Source: Phytophthora sp. 'mugwort' (Eukaryota > Oomycota > Peronosporomycetes > Peronosporales > Peronosporaceae). Taken from it: DNA of 64,000 bases. The position numbers and the translations under genes were made by a program. The notes beneath the pieces were generated by a model, which did no database searches, was not told where the DNA came from, and saw only the letters and a list, made by a program, of their open reading frames with translations. Below, piece after piece: positions 60,895 through 64,000 of the stretch (its first letter is position 1; the number at the start of each line of letters is the position of its first letter). The DNA is taken from assembly GCA_033558025.1 (NCBI GenBank), contig JAUCEF010000009.1, forward strand, positions 1,984,001 through 2,048,000, written 5' to 3'.

Positions 60895-62340
60895 GCTGAC
60901 CCATTCGGACATAGGTAAAATTTAAATAGCGTAAGAAGAGTCTCGCGTAGAATTCTTTTATAAACCGAGAGGCTATATATTTAAATAATATATAAACCCT
61001 TCGATATACAGTAACAAGCCTCTATGAATTATTTTATCGAGTGAATGTTGTCCCATCCACCTTGGATCGACGAGTGAAGCAAAACAGACTGAATTTAATC
61101 GTAAATGGAAAGCAGCAGGTAAACATGCGATCACCTTGCCATTTCTGAAAAGAAAAGAATGAGTAATTGGCAATGTTAATTTGCTCTTCTAGTATAGCCT
61201 TTCGTTCTGGAAAATGTTTAGCACGTTAATGTCGATATATAATTCAAGTACCAACCGCGTTGAGCCAACGACGATTTTTTAACAATAACGTTTGCTGTCA
61301 AAATCACCCGATTCAAACGTTCGCTCTCGCCAGCAAAAAATGTCAGGGCCTTACTGCAGAAACGATGATTCTTGCAACCGTGCGCCACCACACGAGTGTG
61401 TCGCAAACTTTCCAACTTTCCATTATATGTAGCAATCAATAGTGTTAAGCCCATACATCAAACTCTTCTTAATGAAGCCACTAACAATATCTGAACTACT
61501 TTAACCCCCAACTGGCTCCTTGACACAAACCGCACGCTTGGACAACATGACGAATAACTAAGCGCCCGAGTATGTGCGCCTAAGTTAAATTAGCACAAAA
61601 AACGTAAGACGAAATACACGTTTTTTATCGCCTTTAGTGATTATCGATTTATTTTAACCATTGCCACTGTTCTTGGTCGACGTGTGAACTGCACACATTT
61701 CACTAACTGGATCAAATTCCTGTGGAACACAGTGGAGCATCGGAGCATGTTGCTTCCCAGACTGAACAAGTCATCGGCAGCGAAGACATCGAACGGAATG
61801 TTGCTTCTTCAATCAGGCGTTGCAAATTTGGGCTGCGTCCAGATTGTTAGTCGTCGCCGTCAGTGCTCGAACGGTTCACGCTGTGTCCCCAAGCAGCTTC
61901 GGCTGCACCTTCATCGGGGGATCCTGATGTACGAAGCCGTGCAGGTCCGTGCCATCCACAGCTTGTTTCTCGTCTGATCAGACTTCAATACAACTTCACC
62001 TTCACTTGAACTTGGTGCCTTGAAACTATCGTGCGCAGTCGTTCGGCATTTCTTCGCCTGGGGCATTGTGATGTGGTGGTCAGCTACCTCTCGGATTTTG
62101 CCGAAGAACCATCGTCCTGCGGACATTGAAGGGATCCACGATTCGCAAGAGCCCCAAAGGGTAAGACCTTCCTTCCAGGCTTGTTGCCAGACAATCCTTT
62201 CTTCCGACAATAAATCCCGTCGCTGGACACCGTCGATCCGGGTATCTCTCGTTCATCGACGGCCCTTCAACCCTCCCCGTCGTCGACGCATGCGCAGCAT
62301 CTTAGGACTCGTATATAAATATAGCATCGCCAAGGTAGCC
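60895..62340. other. No intact gene; left part AT-rich
   Basis: 60895-61700 is AT-rich with no coding signal. 61911-62210 has a minus frame (QQAWKEGLTLWGSCESW) that may be the degraded 3' end of the DIRS element, but no motif was recognised. Confidence 0.4.
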
Positions 62341-63240
62341 GGAATTAGCGGGATTCGTCCATCAACATCCGGGATGCTGACGAGACCCAACTTAAATACC
62401 CACCCGTGGACTGGATCTGCTCTCGCGTCGACACGAGCTGAGGAAGCCAAACCAACAGGGTTTGGCTTCCTTGTTCATGAGCATCGCGGCCGACGTCTGG
62501 TAGGCAGGTTCCCTCTGGAGCGGATAAGAAGCAGTATACCGAGTACCGGCAAAGGAAACGGATGCCCTGGGCGGACCAGCAGCTGCGAACGGGAGCGCCG
62601 CCATGCTTGGTATTCAAACCGCGCAACCGAATGCACGCTGTTATGGCTGCGCCTGGATCAGTTGTGACGTTGCCGGCCGTGTCAACAGCAGTGATATCAG
62701 CTCCATTGAGAGCAAACCAGCGAAGGTCGTGGATGTGCTGGCCAGGATGCCGTATCGCCGGAGAACGAAGAAGAAGACCAGAAACAGAACCTCCCAGTGC
62801 TTGGTCCGCGGGGTTAAGGAAGGTCGAGAGCATTCTAGCATGTCTTGAGGAGTGCCATTGAAACAGGGGCCTTCTATCGGGCTGGTGTGTCGCGCCAGCC
62901 GACTCTTTTCAGGAGCATGCGAACCTGTGGGTGGTCTGCTCGGAAGAGGAGACCAGCTGCGAGGAAATCGCGGATACCGCTCCGTGCTGCCTTGATGGTG
63001 GATCCCTATACTGGATGCTTGGAGCCGATTCCGTGTGGAGCGCTATGGTTGATGAAGTCGGATATGCGTCGGATTTGTTCGGAGACTGGAAGCTGGAGTT
63101 GCCCCGGATTGCCCCGACGAGTTCTCCACCACTTCCAGTAGTCGAACCAGCAGGATACGGCTGTGATGGAGTGTCCGCAGAGATGTTGCACCGCTCGTTC
63201 TTGAAGTCTGAGATTCCCATCGGGGACGGTGCCTGAGACC
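62340..63240 (-). pseudogene. DIRS tyrosine recombinase domain, degraded
   Basis: The minus strand shows WFDYWKWWRTRRGN, SEQIRRISDFINHSAPHGIG (63010-63120), STIKAARSGIRDFLAAGLLF (about 62930-62995), a region on NPADQALGGSVSGLLLRSPA (62750-62815), RWFALNGADITAVDTAGNVT (about 62650-62725), and CIRLRGLNTKHGG. This is the SAM-like N-terminal domain and the first half of a tyrosine recombinase. The last catalytic block (HSLRxGGAT...Tyr) was not found downstream, so the copy is truncated or too decayed. Frames shift and stops occur. Compare the C-terminal fragment at 19.3 kb. Confidence 0.75.
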
Positions 63241-64000
63241 ACCCGCTCGTTAACTAGAGGAAAAGTCAGGAGTGAGTCCTGTTCCCGAATTGGCGGGACC
63301 AAGCGTCCGCGATGCCGTTCTCAATTCCGGGGACGTGCGAGGACGAGGAGCGGAGCCCGAACATGACCTCCCAAGGGCCGAGAAGCAAATTAGTAGCTGG
63401 ACACGCGTATTGCGCGACGCCATCTTGGTCTTGCATGAGATGGCCGTGGTGTTATCAATGCGGAAGTGGACGTGGAGCGAGTTGTCTTCGAGACGACAGC
63501 TGTGGAGTAGAGGTGCTCACGCGTAGCCCTGAATACGCACGCCAGCACTAGGATCGGCGAACGAGTTCGGCATCAATTGTCGCGATAATTGACGATCCTT
63601 GATTGTACTCTTGAATGAGCGCTCGTTCCGAAAGGGAAATTCGTACGTAAGCGAACACCTCCATGAAGAGATGGTCGCGCAACGTTGGAGGCATCGGTGA
63701 TGATCCTGACGTCACAAGGAGGCGTGGCGTCGAAATATTTGAGCGGGACACCATTCATGGCGGGAGTATGGAGGATGTGCCACTACAGAGGAGATCATCG
63801 AGCATGGCCTTCGACGCATGTTTCCGCCGAATCCTAAACAGGGAACGCTCTCCTTCACGTAGACCATGTAGAGAAGCCCGGGCAGGTCGGTTGCACTTAG
63901 CCACGTGACGCAGGGACTAAAGAAGAGACCGGAATTCGCTGCGCGTCAGGCTTGTGGCGTGGAAGACATGGTTCACCAAGTGCTGAGCTTTCGCCACCGT
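63241..64000 (-). pseudogene. DIRS RT / RNase H end, continues past the window
   Basis: Minus-strand pieces: SLRHVAKCNRPARASLHGLR (about 63840-63905), CDVRIITDASN (63685-63720, an RNase H-type Asp block), QEYNQGSSIIATIDAELV (63555-63610), FRIDNTTAIS (about 63430-63465), and SSHVPGIENGIADAWSRQFG (63289-63345). The order RT thumb, RNase H, then recombinase is the DIRS arrangement and distinguishes it from Gypsy. The RT catalytic part lies beyond position 64000. Frames are broken. Confidence 0.75.

Noticed and set aside
1..64000. CRISPR arrays, bacterial operons, rRNA genes
   Set aside because: No regularly spaced repeats, ribosome-binding patterns or rRNA signatures; splice sites and elements are eukaryotic.

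Overview
The window looks like nuclear DNA of an oomycete, most likely Phytophthora or a close relative. Genes are compact. Introns are about 65-70 nt, mostly with GTRNGY donors and CTAAY-like branch sites. Short 5' leaders carry the oomycete initiator (TCAYTYY / CATTCC-N-CAA). Between the genes lie layers of decayed transposable elements of kinds known from Phytophthora: Ty3/Gypsy, Copia, DIRS, Crypton, hAT, MULE, Harbinger, a non-LTR element and tRNA-like SINE remains. Genus is inferred; no species is claimed. The supplied start codons include TTG and GTG, so starts were re-chosen on ATG, splice sites and initiators.

Layout. 0-25.7 kb is a nested graveyard of repeats: Gypsy integrase (1-1.7 kb), a hAT-like transposase relic (1.8-3.1), Gypsy RT (4.2-5.2), an LTR and gag/chromodomain/protease/RT segment (6.3-9.6), a non-LTR ORF with an OTU-like protease (9.7-12.7), a truncated Gypsy (12.7-15.5), more Gypsy pieces (15.7-17.4), a Harbinger/DIRS chimera (18.9-19.5), a MULE relic (20.4-21.6), and a Crypton-like tyrosine recombinase (23.6-25.6).

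26-33.3 kb is a gene island. It holds a six-exon ankyrin/coiled-coil/armadillo-like gene, a 1-kb TIR element with a TA target duplication, a divergent CLN3/NOSIP pair sharing a 107-bp promoter, and a two-exon gene of unknown role. At 35.6-37.3 kb lies a second, different Crypton relic with a GCR1_C-like end.

38.5-44.4 kb is a second island: a tandem family of small unknown proteins (two intact copies, one pseudogene) followed by a leucine-zipper protein with a possible NTF2-like C-terminus. At 45.4-47 kb two Copia RNase H halves lie back to back.

48.3-55 kb is the third island. It has a 1,897-aa coiled-coil protein with a GOLD domain near its C-terminus (FYCO1/golgin-like architecture) and a convergent VOC-family enzyme. 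The first exon of that enzyme, recovered here by splicing, encodes a mitochondrial-type presequence.

55-64 kb returns to repeats: a 66-nt near-perfect palindrome, a hAT transposon with 20-bp TIRs and an exact 8-bp target duplication (58.7-60.9), and a DIRS element running off the right edge. The host genes are not an operon and show no single shared pathway. Several act in or around endomembranes, lysosome or mitochondria (CLN3, GOLD coiled-coil protein, VOC enzyme), but nothing shows that they work together. No prokaryotic features, CRISPR arrays or rRNA genes were seen.
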